Assembly (NCBI RefSeq): GCF_964204645.1 | Contig: NC_134028.1 | Coordinates: 19,628,153-19,692,152, forward strand | Length of the DNA stretch: 64,000 nt | Reading direction: 5' to 3' | Origin: Tubulanus polymorphus | Lineage: Eukaryota; Nemertea; Palaeonemertea; Tubulaniformes; Tubulanidae | Shown: positions 44,445-56,612 of the stretch, piece by piece | Numbering within the stretch: position 1 is the stretch's first letter | Layout: the number at the start of each line of letters is the position of its first letter | The notes under the pieces: model-generated | Told to the model about the DNA's origin: nothing | What the model saw: the letters and a program-made list of their open reading frames with translations, nothing else | Databases searched by the model: none | Position numbers and translations under genes: made by a program

Positions 44445-44804
44445 CTGAAATTTGTCACGGCGTAGGATGTTAACTCAGAAATACAACTACATTAACTAAA
44501 CAAGAGCGCATTTGTTTGTCCGTTGTGGCCAGGGAATTATCCGAAAATATCTCTTAAACGCACAAATCGACATACAGAAACCTTTCATTGTCATATGAAT
44601 CACTTATCATGAGGAAATGACAGAATGAGGATTTTGTTTGTAGGTTCAGTTTTGCTTTCAGATGTCGTTATTGGTTGGCCACATGCAATGTCATCAAAAT
44701 AATAATGTGCGTATGAAAGTAACTAGGAGTCCAGGGACACCATACATACTTGGAAAGTGGTTTCAAATGCTCAACAATCTAACAATTCTCAGTTCAACTC
44801 CCCT

Positions 44805-44944
44805 GGGGCCAGTTGCACAGTCGTGACTTAAGTCCAAAAGTGGTCTTAAATCTTAAGACTGGTCTTAAGTTGTTAGATTGGCTATAGAACTAAGTTGGTC
44901 TTAAACTGGTCTTAAATCTAAGTCATGACTATGCAACCGGCCCC
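44805..44944. mobile_element. 140-bp MITE, copy 2
   Basis: Essentially identical to 37268-37407, carried by unit duplication. Confidence 0.8.
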
Positions 44945-45643
44945 TGGTGACCATATACAAAAACCAATGACCTGGAAACTCACCACAATCATAGAACATG
45001 TCAGCAGCTACAATTTCGCAATCGATCGTGGTAACAAAATATGCACAGGTACGAATATAATATCGAAATACTAAGTTATTGTATTATTCAACGCCCCTGC
45101 GTATGAAAGTAAAAACCACAACAGGTGTCAGTTTTCCAAAAGTGAGTTGAACTTTGCTTAAACTGTGGATAATTGACGAAGTGAAAATGAAACTAAATTG
45201 TTACCGTAGTATCATCAGCAGCCTGATTCAAAAAGGTTTTGTGAGTAAAAACATAGTTATACTACTGTGTCAATTGTCGCTGTGGCATTCATTCCCAGTT
45301 AATTTCAATCAAATTCTTAGCAACTTGCCCCTGATGATCCTGACCAAACACTGTGTCCGTGTTGGAGCGATAGTGGACATCTCACAATACAGAAAAGAAA
45401 AAATAAGTCTGGAAGCTTTTCTTGAGCTTTACATTATTCCGACATTTTACTTCTTTGGGGAATACTGAAAAGTTCCTGAAGATGACTAATAGGATACAGT
45501 AAAATGTCAAATGAAGAGAAAACTCGAGAATTAATATTTCTTTTCTGTATTGTGGGATATTTACCGCATTATGGCCGCAGACAATAAACTATACTTACAG
45601 CAAACTTTTTAGCTACTGGCCTCATGACAGAGAATATATTTAC

Positions 45644-45892
45644 CTGGACAACTTCTTACGTCGCAGTATTCCCAACGTACCGCTGGATCAGTGGTATAAC
45701 ACCAGGGTCCTCCTGTTGTATTGTCGGGGTTCCTACAATAATTCGCAGCCGTATTCCGGTCGGAGAGCATATTGTAACGGCCATGGTTGTGAGGTGATCG
45801 AGAATTCCAGGCTTGACACGTTTTTCCGGATCGCGCTTGATTCAAAGTTCCCCTGTATTCTCTACCCAACGTAGTCGTTTTGCATTCTTTAA
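45644..45892 (-). CDS. Kringle domain exon 7 of the array
   Basis: 249 bp, subtype A, near-identical to exon 2. Six cysteines, donor GTAAAT, acceptor TTTCAG. Confidence 0.88.
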
Positions 45893-46252
45893 CTGAAATT
45901 TGTCACGGCGTAGGATGTTAACTCAGAAATACAACTACATTAACTAAACAAGAGCGCATTTGTTTGTCCGTTGTGGCCAGGGAATTATCCGAAAATATCT
46001 CTTAAACGCACAAATCGACATACAGGAACCTTCCATTGTCATATGAATCACTTATCATGAGGAAATGACAGAATGAGGATTTTGTTTGTAGGTTCAGTTT
46101 TGCTTTCAGATGTCGTTATTGGTTGGCCACATGCAATGTCTTCAAAATAATAATGTGCGTATGAAAGTAACTAGGAGTCCAGGTACACCATACATACTTG
46201 GAAAGTGGTTTCAAATGCTCAACAATCTAACAATTCTCAGTTCAACTCCCCT

Positions 46253-46392
46253 GGGGCCAGTTGCACAGTCGTGACTTAAGTCCAAAAGTGGTCTTAAATC
46301 TTAAGACTGGTCTTAAGTTGTTAGATTGGCTATAGAACTAAGTTGGTCTTAAACTGGTCTTAAATCTAAGTCATGACTATGCAACCGGCCCC
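46253..46392. mobile_element. 140-bp MITE, copy 3
   Basis: Third copy at the equivalent position in the next unit. Confidence 0.8.
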
Positions 46393-47724
46393 TGGTGACC
46401 ATATACAAAAACCAATGACCTGGAAACTCACCACAATCATTGAACATGTCAGCAGCTACAATTTCGCAATCGATCGTGGTAACAAAATATGCACAGGTAC
46501 GAATATAATATCGAAATACTAAGTTATTGTATTATTCAACGCCGTGCGAATGAAAGTAAAAACCACAACAGGTGTCAGTTGTCCAAAAATGAGTTGAACT
46601 TTGCTTACCTGTGGATAATTGACGTAGTGAAAATGAAACTACATTGTTACCGTAGTATTATCAGAAGCCAGATTCAAAAAGGTTTTTGTGAGTAAAACCA
46701 TAGTTATACTACTGTGTCAATTGTCGCTGTGGCATTCATTCCCAGTTAATTTCAATCAAATTCTTAGCAACTTGCCCCTTATGATCCTGACCAAACACTG
46801 TGTCCGTGTTGGAGCGATAGTGAACATCTCATAATACAGAAAAGAAAAATAAGTCCGAAAGTTCTTAACTAGGCAAACAAGTTTTGCTGTCTTCCTTTCA
46901 GATGTCGTTATTGGTTGGCCACATGCAATGTCTTCAGAATAATAATGTGCGTATGAAAGTACACCATACCCACTTGGAAAGTGGTTTCAAATGCTCAACA
47001 ATCTAGCAATTCCAATGTTCAACTCCCCTGGTGACCATATACAAAAACCAATGACCTGGAAACTCACCACAATCATAGAACATCTCAACAGCTACAATTT
47101 TGCAATTGATTGTGGTAACAAAATATGCACAGGTACGAATATAATATCGAATTACTAAGTTATTATATTATTCAACGTTCCTGCGAATGAAAGTCAAAAC
47201 CACAACAGGTGTCAGTTGTCCAAAAGTGAGTTGAACTTAACCTGTGGATAATTGACGTAGTGAAAATGAAACTACATTTTACCGTATTATGATCAGAAGC
47301 CAGAATCAAAGAGGTTTGTGAGTAAACAAATAGTTATACTACAGTGTCAATTGTCGCTGTGGCATTCATTCCCAGTTAATTTCAATCAAATTCTTAGCAA
47401 CTGGCCCCTGATGATCCTGATCAAACACTGTGTCCGTGTTGGAGCGATAGTAAACATCTCACAATAGAAAAGAGAAATAAGTCCGAAAGCTTTTCTTGAG
47501 CTATACATTATTCCAACATTTCACTACTTTGGGGAATACTGAAAAGTTTCTGAAGTTGACTTATAGGATACAGTAAAATGTCAAATAAAGCGTAATTCGA
47601 GAAAACCTTTCGGGCTTATTTTTTTCTGTATTGTAGGATCATTACCGTATTATTGCCCCTGATGGTTAACTTTACTTATAGCAAACCTTTAAACTACTGA
47701 CCTCATGACAGAGGATATATTTAC

Positions 47725-47973
47725 CTGGACAACTTCTTACGTCGCAGTATTCCCAACGTACCGCGGGATCAGTGGTATAACACCAGGGTCCTCCTGTTGT
47801 ATTGTCGGGGTTCCTACAATAATTCGCAGCCGTTTTCCGGTCGGAGAGCATATTGTAACGGTCATGTTTGTGAGGTGATCGAGAATTCCAGGCTTGACAC
47901 GTTTTTCCGGATCGCGCTTGATTCAAAGTTCCCCTGTATTCTCTACCCATCGTAGTCGTTTTGCATTCTTTAA
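47725..47973 (-). CDS. Kringle domain exon 8 of the array (5'-most in the window)
   Basis: 249 bp. Mosaic of subtypes: A-type DPAVRW/CDVRSC with B-type SPHKHDRY, plus a private Lys in LSDRKTAAN. The upstream acceptor is weaker (AAAAATTCAG). Upstream exons of the gene were not recognised between here and 49.3 kb. Confidence 0.85.
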
Positions 47974-49310
47974 CTGAATTTTTGGAAATATAAAATTTTT
48001 GGATTTAGTTAACTAGAAGATATTCACAATTAAAATCGCGGTATTTGAATAAATCCAATGGATAACACAGTCCCATTACCATAAAACGTACTATCGTTAT
48101 CCTGCGATAATGCGCATGACATCATAAACGACACGACCAATGGCGTGGCACACAGCGTTAGGAAATAACTCATCTGTAGTGATAGACACACGTGATCTAT
48201 TATTAGCGAATAACCCGTAGAAAGCCCGGTCGTTTGTTAGGCCGCAACTTTAGACCTTTCAAATCCATTGCTTATGAGACTGGAGTCCACGGGTAACATA
48301 ACTGTAGGAAGCTAAATTAATATGTAGGACCTTTTTAAGAAAAGCAATCAAGTTAAGAAACGAAGGCTCTTAACGCGTTAACGTCGTTTTCAACCCGCCC
48401 CTGGTGGCTACATTAGGAACCCAAAGTTCAATAGTAAGTTAATTACCTTGGACCAAATTTCTATTGTCTACAAAGTTAGAAACAATAAAATTAATCATAA
48501 ATAAATTAACCAACGCCTTTGAAATTGAAAAATTTAATTTTTTCAGGGTATTTGTGGCAATAGGTTGTCGAGTAAAACGTTGCTCAGAGAAAGCAGCCAC
48601 GGTCTTATGGCTTAATTAGGGTTGTGTGTAGGGTAGTACTTAAGAATTATGGCAACTCTAGTGATAATGATCATCGCTACACAATGACAAATATTAGAGG
48701 CACCAAAGGCCGAGTAAGCACCAGAAAAAAAAACATTTGTTCATCTGTAATACCTTAACGGTAATAACAATATTAAATATAGCTGATAAACAGCGATCGA
48801 CTACTGGTTAAAATGTTGTACTTGCAGGCGTACAAAGATTTCTTCGAAATTACTCTCATCAGTTCGTACGGGTATTTTGATGGAGGACCACCTAGGGGTA
48901 TACTTATACTTGATGTGGATCCATGTGGGCTACTGTGTACGAAAGTACCGATAGAACCATGTTTAGTCGAAACAACTTTGATGATAACAAAGAGCTTTCA
49001 CAATTCAAAATGCGAGCGTGCCGTGGTTCCAAGCAGTAACCACTCAGGCCGTTCAAAGTTGATATCTTGTTTCTCATTCAAACCTCTTTTCTTGATATGA
49101 CGAGGTAGGGCGAATTTTTTTATCATGAGCTTCTTTAAGATAAAAAAGTGGAAATCAACTTGTATTATCATATTTCCAAGGAGACGAGGGCGGGAGGTTT
49201 TTCAGAGTTTCGATCCAATGGTGGGCAGAAGCAAGACATGTTCATTAGCTTATGTTCCTTGTCTAAAACATCTTAACTGCACAATTTCAAACAAATGCAG
49301 TCTAAAATGT
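47974..49310. other. No gene recognised upstream of the kringle array
   Basis: Unit-type repeat stops just past exon 8. No kringle, signal peptide or other exon could be supported. Confidence 0.35.
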
Positions 49311-50130
49311 CATAGAATAGAATAGAACATGTTTTATTGCTCGACAAAAATGCAATTGCTTAGAGCACAGAAACAAAATCGAAGTATAGAAATTACAATA
49401 ATTAATGCGATTTACGTATAAACAGCTAATCAACAAATGATTAACATACATAGACGATAATACACACACATAGAAAAAACATTCAGAATTCATGATACAA
49501 CGAATTCGCTTAGAGGTATTTAGAAGCAGTTTTGATAAAGTTAGTACGTTGTTTAAGTTGTTTCCGCGATTTTGACAAGACCCGGTCTATGACGTAAGCG
49601 AGAGGTGTATCTTATTGCCTCAGTGACCACTGACACGTCATCTTGTTCGGCGGTCTTTTGGTCTTTGGGCCGTTCCGCTCCAACAGCGCGCAGCTTATCA
49701 AGTTCAGCCTGGTGAATTGTGTTGGCTCGCTCGATATGTACTATACGTGATTCTAGCTTGCCTATATTTGTACATTGATTGTCAATTTCCTCGCTGATCA
49801 GTCTAGCTTTTTGATCCATTTTGTTTGCACCTGTTTTAGTAACTCTCGCTTTAGCTTAGATATTTCAGATCGCACATAGCTACCTAGATCCTCTTGGCCT
49901 TTCTTTATTTGTCGGATTTCTTTTAGTAGATCGTACTTGTCACTTCTGTGGTAGAGTCAAAACCTTCACTCAACGTATCCTGTTCCTCTGCACCCTCAGA
50001 AGAGTTGTTTTCGTCACTTTCGTCTCCTCCACCTTTTTGTTGTTTTGCTTGGCGGTGAAGCACCTTCCGATCCTCGAGATCCAGCAGAGCTTTTTGATTT
50101 TCTTTTCATTTAACGTTTAGGAGCGATGCT
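49311..50130 (-). pseudogene. Non-LTR-like remnant with coiled-coil ORF1 and TTCTA tail
   Basis: On the minus strand a frame (49553-49819) reads a coiled coil (ARLISEEIDNQCTNIGKLES, then IERANTIHQAELDKL) typical of ORF1-type proteins. Upstream frames carry EIRQIKKGQEDLGSYV and an acidic Ser-rich stretch in a different phase. The 3' end is a TTCTATTCTATTCTA microsatellite tail (49311-49328), as in several LINE clades. No reverse transcriptase is present, so it is internally deleted or a different repeat class. Confidence 0.45.
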
Positions 50131-50994
50131 GACGTACGTCCGTTCAGTTCAGTGTCCAGAGTGGAGAATATATAGTCTTCAGGGTCACATGCCTAATCAG
50201 TTTGTGAATGGTTCCAGTTCACCATGAAGCATTAAAATGTTCAATAATTGCATTACTAATACGCTGTACTAACTATCGATGAAAACAAAATGCATAAAAA
50301 GGTTACTTTATAATTCATCATTTTTCAATGTAGTCCATTTATTGGGTAGAAATACTCTAAATACTGGTGGTGTGTTTACATTACAATAACTTAAATTTGT
50401 TCTTATTTTTCACCATATTTAGTTTTTATTTTTGTTCTAATTTCATTATGTTATGTTCAATTTCTTTTGAAACATCAACTAATTCTTTATTTCATGTTGT
50501 TTTTTATGGTTTTATTCGGTTATTTATTGATGCCAAGAAGATCTTTCTGTCTCCCATTTATAGAGGAACAAATGTGTCCTGGTATGAAAACGCAATTCAG
50601 GAATTAATTTTATGAAATATCAGGTGACTTTCAACATCAATGAATCAATGAATTAGTGATGTATGTTAAACCGACACCTTATACGTGTATTATTAAAATC
50701 AGGCCGCTTTCAGACGAATCCTTCATTCTATCGGTATCGGCAGTTCTTCGATAATTGATTCGAAATTACATTTCAAAGGATTCTGATATGTATCGTTGAA
50801 ACTTAAGTACTTTCTATACTCATTTAATATACAAATCTTTTATCTATTAAACAAAATAAAGCTATTTCAATAATATCATAAAGCTAATTTTATTAGGCAA
50901 TTCAAGAAATTAAATGAATTTGAGTTCGCTGAAACTCTTCGCTCTAAAATATATTTGTACGCTTATTGGGGATATCACATACACATAAACAGAC

Positions 50995-51052
50995 CAGTCT
51001 TAAGATTTAAGACCACTTTTTGACATAAGTCACGACTGTGCAACTGGCCCCT
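50995..51052. mobile_element. Truncated copy of the 140-bp MITE
   Basis: CCAGTCTTAAGATTTAAGACC to TGCAACTGGCCCC, one end only, in opposite orientation to the kringle-array copies. Confidence 0.7.
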
Positions 51053-51117
51053 GGTATATCACAAAAACTAAGTAAGTCATACTCCCTGACTTGACAATGA
51101 CCAAAAACGGCACTTAC

Positions 51118-51207
51118 CTTTGGCTCCCGAGACTTGTTACTCCGAACGCGCCTCTGGTGTTTGCTTATATTGACCTCCGAGAAAATGTTATCTCCGATTA
51201 CCAACAT
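51118..51207 (-). CDS. Candidate 90-bp host exon
   Basis: Between an AAACAG acceptor (51208-51213) and a consensus GTAAGT donor, 30 codons read MLVIGDNIFSEVNISKHQRR, then a basic Arg/Lys tail. Phase 0 on both sides. Family not recognised; it could belong to an upstream part of the kringle gene or to another gene. Confidence 0.3.
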
Positions 51208-51743
51208 CTGTTTCTCATAGATTGCGATAACTACAGCCTATGTTTCATCATTAATTTTATCAATTATTCTTGACAAGTTATTATCACGATAATAACTTAA
51301 GTTATGGGTTTTGAGATTACATAACGGCAACGTGGAGGTGTACATCTAAAGGCTGGCTTATGTCGACAAGCAACGCGACGCCTACCGACGCAGCTGGATA
51401 TTTTATCGCCGATAAGCGGCAACTAGCGGCCGCTAGCGAGAGGCCGCCAGTTTCTGCTCTATCGGTTCGACATAAGCCGGCTTGCGACGGCGACCCGACG
51501 CCTACTGACTCGTCGCAAGCCGTATCCGGCTAGTTGGCCATGTTCTTCTCGGGCCTACGGTAGGCGAACAGTTTCTCGCAACCGACAGCTCATATGCAAC
51601 GCGACGGAACTGAGCGTAGGGGTTCTAGCCAATAAGAGACCGCATATTACACAGTACAAATTATGACCGCTAGTTAGCGTCGTTCGTAATCAGTCATAAA
51701 CTTTCAAATTCTAGTAGTTCAAAAAGTAAACCAAACCTTCATC

Positions 51744-52000
51744 ATGGCAGATGACTGGACCAAGGAGGAGAAACGAAATTGGTAGAATCATGGTGTGGGT
51801 GGCCATCTTTATATGATGTCGCTAGCACATTGTATTCAAAACAGAATCAGAAAAATAAAGATCTAAAAGAAATATATTTCCCAATAATTCAAAATAATTC
51901 AAATTTATTCTCAAAAATGCTTATCACATCTGAGCCGTTGCAGTTGCCAGTAATCGTAACCGACATAGCAGGGGAACAACTGGGAGGATCTCGTAAGTAA
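51744..52000 (+). pseudogene. Myb/MADF-like DNA-binding protein of the Harbinger element, frameshifted
   Basis: ATG 51744 reads MADDWTKEEKRNW then stops. A shifted frame from 51779 continues LVESWCGWPSLYDVASTLYS and KDLKEIYFPII. Together they form the W-T-x-E-E start and tryptophan/Leu-Tyr pattern of Myb/SANT-MADF proteins that help Harbinger transposases bind DNA. The C-terminus ends where sequence changes toward the inserted Polinton segment. Confidence 0.65.
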
Positions 52001-52033
52001 TTAGATAAATTCAAAATTAGATTCATTGAACAA

Positions 52034-52086
52034 ATATATCAATTGCTGAGCGGGCCGCGTAGCGGGGCGTGAAGTAATCGATATAT
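52034..52086. repeat. 53-bp palindromic direct repeat, left copy
   Basis: ATATATC(A/G)ATT at one end and AATCGATATAT at the other form a stem around GGGCCGCGTAGCGGGGCGTG. The direct copy is at 53057-53109. Confidence 0.9.
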
Positions 52087-52088
52087 TT

Positions 52089-52600
52089 TTGAAAATTATA
52101 TCTCAGCAACAAATTTAGTGTATGGATGACAAAATAAAATTGATGATATTACTATGATTAATCAAATATTATCGAATGAAACATATTTAATTACTCAACG
52201 AATAGACACTTTAGATAATAGCGCTGAAAATCCTAGAACATTTAATACAGTTTTATGTCATAAAGGTAATTTAGATGAAATAATGATAAATATTCTTGAA
52301 ACTCCTTTTAATGGATGAAATGATGATTTAATACTTTCTAAAGTTTATAATGATATAATAAACTAAAGAATTGAAAAATGACAATTATATTATTTTAATT
52401 TTGATGATAAACAAATTATTTACATTGAAAATTCATCAAATATTGGTATTGAATGTGATTTAGATAATGAATTTAAAAAGTTTAATCCTAATGAAAAGTG
52501 TATTGTTATTGCGGAAGTAAATATTTAAGATCACATAAATCAAAGCATTATCAAACAATTATCAAATTATCAAACGTATCAATTATGGAAAGAATAATAA
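52089..52600 (+). pseudogene. Polinton HNH-gene fragment inside the Harbinger element
   Basis: AATTATATCTCAGCAACAAA onward matches the N-terminal region of the HNH gene at 769-1190 (YISATNLV, INQILSNE, HKGNLDE, ILETPFN), with several in-frame stops and the GIECDLDNE motif. It diverges after about 52480. Flanked by the 53-bp repeats. Confidence 0.75.
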
Positions 52601-52679
52601 TTCTATATTGAAATAAGATTAAGGTGTATGTTTCAAATATATAATAGTTTAATATTTTGAAATTAGTTAACGAATAACT

Positions 52680-52921
52680 GTTAAATTGTTCAAATGTTAA
52701 ATTGTTAGACTGTTGAAATGTTAAATTGTTAGACTATTAAAATGTTAAATTGTTAGACTGTTAAAATGTTAAATTGTTAGACTGTTAAAATGTTAAATCG
52801 TAAGATTGTTAAAATGTTACATTGTTAGACTGTTAAAATGTTAAATTGTTAGACTGCTAAAACGTTACATTGTTAGACTGTTAAAATGTTAAATTGTTAG
52901 ACTGTTAAAATAATAAATTGT
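52680..52921. repeat. 24-bp minisatellite (TTAAATTGTTAGACTGTTAAAATG)n
   Basis: About ten units with few substitutions, inside the block bracketed by the 53-bp repeats. Confidence 0.9.
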
Positions 52922-53056
52922 TATATATAACATATCATATATGTAATTATTGGATAAGTCTTGTTCTTGTTCTATATTCGAGGTTTAAAGGTTGGGAATT
53001 TAGAAAAACATGAAAATATTACCAATTTTTAATAATAATTGGAATAAAATTAAAAA

Positions 53057-53109
53057 ATATATCGATTGCTGATTGGGCCGCGTAGCGGGGCGTGAAGTAA
53101 TCGATATAT
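53057..53109. repeat. 53-bp palindromic direct repeat, right copy
   Basis: Differs from the left copy at a few bases and completes the ATATATCGATT/AATCGATATAT palindrome perfectly. Confidence 0.9.
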
Positions 53110-53240
53110 CTTTAGTCGACCTAAGTTGCTGCGAATCGGAGCGCAGTCGACATAAGCTGGGCTGCGATCGCGGTTGCTCTCAGTTGCGTCGGTAGGAGTC
53201 GGTAGGCGTCGCATTGCTTGTCAACAAAAGCCAGCCTTAA

Positions 53241-55074
53241 ATCTGTATGGTGGTCGGTCAGGGTCAAAGCACTCATCTTGCATATAATGCATATTGTTCT
53301 AACACTGATTATCTCCACTAGATAATGCACCACTGTTGTGGTTGCGAATCTCTACCCGTGATTTTGTGAGGGGTTACTGTGTTCTAGGCCGGATCTTCAG
53401 TCCTGGTTCTTGCTTTTTATAATGCTCCCGTATATAATTTGAACGACTCCTTAAGTTATCTATTCATATATATTCTCTCCTAACCAGATGTGTACAATCT
53501 TCCTTCCTCGAGCTCCCTCATTTCTAAAACCTCCCATCTCTTTTCTCCAGCCTCCTTCTCTCTCTTAAACATCTTAAGCTTTCGAAAACTCCCTAAACTA
53601 TAAACGCTCCATTTTTAAAATATTTTTCTCTTTAGTAACGTGTGCAGGCCCTTTTCCACACATGGCTTGGAATTCATAGATTGTGACGTATTCATACGTC
53701 ACAACATTCCTCCAATCCATGTATGGAGTGATGACGTATATACATTGGATAATATACCGATCTTGCACAGGTAAAAATACTTACTGAACATGAGTTTTTC
53801 TGGTGTCGATATTCAATTATTTAATTTCCATTTTGAGGGACACAAAAAACAGCTTTTTTTGGAGAATGCAGCGTATGCAGAAAATCGACGGTCAGCCACT
53901 CGCGCGCTCTTTGCTCTTGAATCAACCGGTGGCCACGCGTGTTTCTAAGAAGATATTTTTACGAATATAGTATCAACAATATCCTCAGATAAAACAGTAT
54001 TTTCAGTGAAAAATCATAAATTGTATCACAATAAATGAAAAAGTTACAGCCAATGACACGAAATTACCTATATTTTTTAGGCACCTTCCTAAAAGTGACG
54101 TTAATCTTTTTAAACTGTAATGGTGTTCGATTGTTGCAGCCGGGAAATATAAAATAAAAACCATCAGAAAATAGAAATTGTCACCTTTCTAACGATTAAT
54201 AAGTTTTTGTGCCAATAGAGGGATGGACAACAATTCATCGCGCTAGAGGTTTTAGTTTAAAAATGTTAAATTATGTCCAACAATGCGGGACCACCTCAAA
54301 ATGGAGCCTGGTAACTGGATACTTCCCTATTCCATTGAAATAGAAATTTGGTCCCATTCCAACAAATTAGAAACCGCCGGTTTGGTTTGAATCCGATACT
54401 AGTCAGTTCAAGTTAACTGTTATTGATTAGTCTCATAGTGCCTGTTCATATCGACTTAATTCATAGGGACTTATTGTGATATAATGCATCAACGTAAATG
54501 TATCAGTCACGCGTATCAGGTTCGAAACCCCGACAGTAAACAATTTTAGCTTTAGCTTTAATATTAGTTTTGGTTTTAGTTTGGTTTTAGTTTAATTATC
54601 GGGACAACAGATATATGAAATATCAAGTTTTTTAAAAAGAAAAACAACAAAAATATACACATGTATTTTCAATCAATTATCAAAATCATGAGACATCCTT
54701 AATGGCAGCACTTAAACCTCATTACTACGTAGGTGCTTTAACTTTTAGTATTGTTTGTATTTGTATTTCTTAAGTTCCATAAGTTGCATGTTGATGATGT
54801 TAAAAGTACTTTGGCAACCTTGGCAAGATTTTAAGAGATTCAACTAAACTTTTGCACTTAGATAAAAGCAGATGGCACTACTGCGCCCCTACTGGCCGAT
54901 TGAAAAACGTTGTCTAATTCTTATTGTATTGCAGGTAAACCCGGTTAAAACGTTTGGCTCAAGTCCATTAAAGCATTAAATAGTTCCAGCAGAGACTTAT
55001 CACATTGGACTGGTATTTGGAATTAATCCGCCAATATTGGACTGATTGAATCTTACGACATTACGCCATAGGGA
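53241..55074. other. No gene recognised
   Basis: Contains a 24-bp perfect-arm palindrome TTGTGACGTAT/ATACGTCACAA (53681-53704) with two CRE-like TGACGT half sites and a TTTAGTTTTGGTTTTAG low-complexity run (about 54545-54595). Confidence 0.4.
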
Positions 55075-55150
55075 CGCGCGAACATACCGACATACCGACG
55101 AACCGACGAACCGACATACCGACAAACCGACATACCGACAAACTGACATT
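55075..55150. repeat. Short tandem repeat (ACATACCGACGAACCG)n
   Basis: 8-bp ACCGACAT/ACCGACGA units, about nine copies. Confidence 0.85.
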
Positions 55151-55800
55151 GGCTTATAACTTATGATTAATAGCAATAACATACTGAATGTTCGGCGAAT
55201 TATGTATCTTTGGGTTTCACACGTTTAAAAGGTTTTCCAGTTTTGTCATTGTATAAATGCTTTTAGTATAAGTCTATGAATTGAAACGATTATAAATAAT
55301 ATCGGCCATAATATCGACGAAGAGCGACCACCCATAATAAGTTATCAAATCATTGGATAATCTTCACATATTTTAGGTAAGCAATTACGGTTACTTGATC
55401 AGGTTCAAGATTCATCCGTCTCATCCGTGTCGTCGACCTGCGTTAACATTTTCATGGCCTCGGACATACTACTCGTATCATTAAACTTTGCCCAATATAC
55501 GTCTAAAGTTGTGTCTGTGCATCTGAACAGACTGTCTTTTTCGAAAAGTGCGTCTGGCAATTTCTTGAAGAAAAATAGTGTTGATCTTCCAGCTCCTGCT
55601 TGTTTTAGTGTTTTCAAGTGACCCAGGTTTTTCCTGCTCAGCTCCTGCAGACTTACTGGAATAGAGAGACGAAGTATATCAGATAAATGTGCATGTGGTG
55701 GCTTTTGTTGAATTTGCATTCCATTATATATAAGCCAGCCAATTAATGAATATTCTTTTGATGTTATAGAAATTATCCTTTTTATCGGACGAGTTTAGCC
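55151..55800. other. No gene recognised with confidence
   Basis: A minus-strand frame (55405-55719) has protein-like stretches (LKTLKQAGAGRSTLFFFKKL), but no splice signals or domain could be fixed. Confidence 0.3.
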
Positions 55801-56545
55801 GATTACACTTATATAAAGTGGCCGGGATCGAGGGGCCGGGAGTGCCCGTGTATTACACTTATATAAAGTGGCTGGGATCGAGGGGCGGGGTGTGTCCGTG
55901 TATTACACTTATATAAAGTGGCTGAGATCGAGGGGCCGGGTGTGTCCGTGTATTACACTTGTATAAAGTGGCTGGGATCGAGGGGCCGGGTGTGTCCGTG
56001 TATTACACTTATATAAAGTGGCTGAGATCGAGGGGCCGGGTGTGTCCGTGTATTACACTTATATAAAGTGGCTGGGATCGAGGGGCCGGGAGTGCCCGTG
56101 TATTACACTTATATAAAGTGGCTGGTATCGAGGGGCCGGGTGTGTCCGTGTATTACACTTATATAAAGTGGCTGGTATCGAGGGGCCGGGAGTGCCCGTG
56201 TATTACACTTATATAAAGTGGCTGGTATCGAGGGGCCGGGTGTGTCCGTGTATTACACTTATATTAAGTGGCTGGTATCGAGGGGCCGGGTGTGCCCGTG
56301 TATAACACTTATATAAAGTGGCTGGGATCGAGGGGCCGGGTGTGTCCGTGTATTACACTTATATAAAGTGGCTGGGATCGAGGGGGCGGGTGTGTCCGTG
56401 TATTACACTTGTATAAAGGGGCTGGGATCGAGGGGCCGGGTGTGCCCGTGTATTACACTTATATAAAGTGGCTGGGGTCGAGGGACCGGGTGTGCCCGTG
56501 AATTACACTTATAGATAGGGGCTGAGATCTAGGGGCCGGGTTAGC
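55801..56545. repeat. 50-bp GC-rich minisatellite, ~15 copies
   Basis: Unit TATTACACTTATATAAAGTG plus GCTGGGATCGAGGGGCCGGG plus TGTGTCCGTG, exactly 50 bp in nearly all copies. Two alternating 10-bp variants (TGTGTCCGTG, AGTGCCCGTG) mark sub-families. Each unit contains a TATATAAA box. Confidence 0.97.
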
Positions 56546-56612
56546 GTGTATTAGGCTGCATAGTCTATTATGAAATATTATTTCATAATTTCTACAGGGA
56601 TCCAAACTGTCG

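Larger units (their letters stand above)
51350..53237 (+). mobile_element. PIF/Harbinger-type element with an internal Polinton fragment
   Basis: AGGCTGGCTTATGTCGACAA at the left and its degenerate complement ending CCAGCCT at 53237 share GCGACGCCTACCGAC. TAA flanks both ends (51347-51349, 53238-53240), the TWA duplication of Harbinger. It carries a Myb/MADF-like gene, the second protein of Harbinger elements, but no transposase. A Polinton-derived segment occupies the right half. Confidence 0.8.

Noticed and set aside
53681-53704. CRE-containing palindrome as a promoter
   Set aside because: TGACGT half sites are present in a perfect palindrome, but no gene start or other promoter element was found nearby.
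55000-55182. Repetitive SVCRYVGLSVCRF protein
   Set aside because: Translation of an 8-bp ACCGACAT tandem repeat.
55801-56545. CRISPR-like array
   Set aside because: Units are contiguous 50-bp tandem repeats with no unique spacers, in an animal genome.
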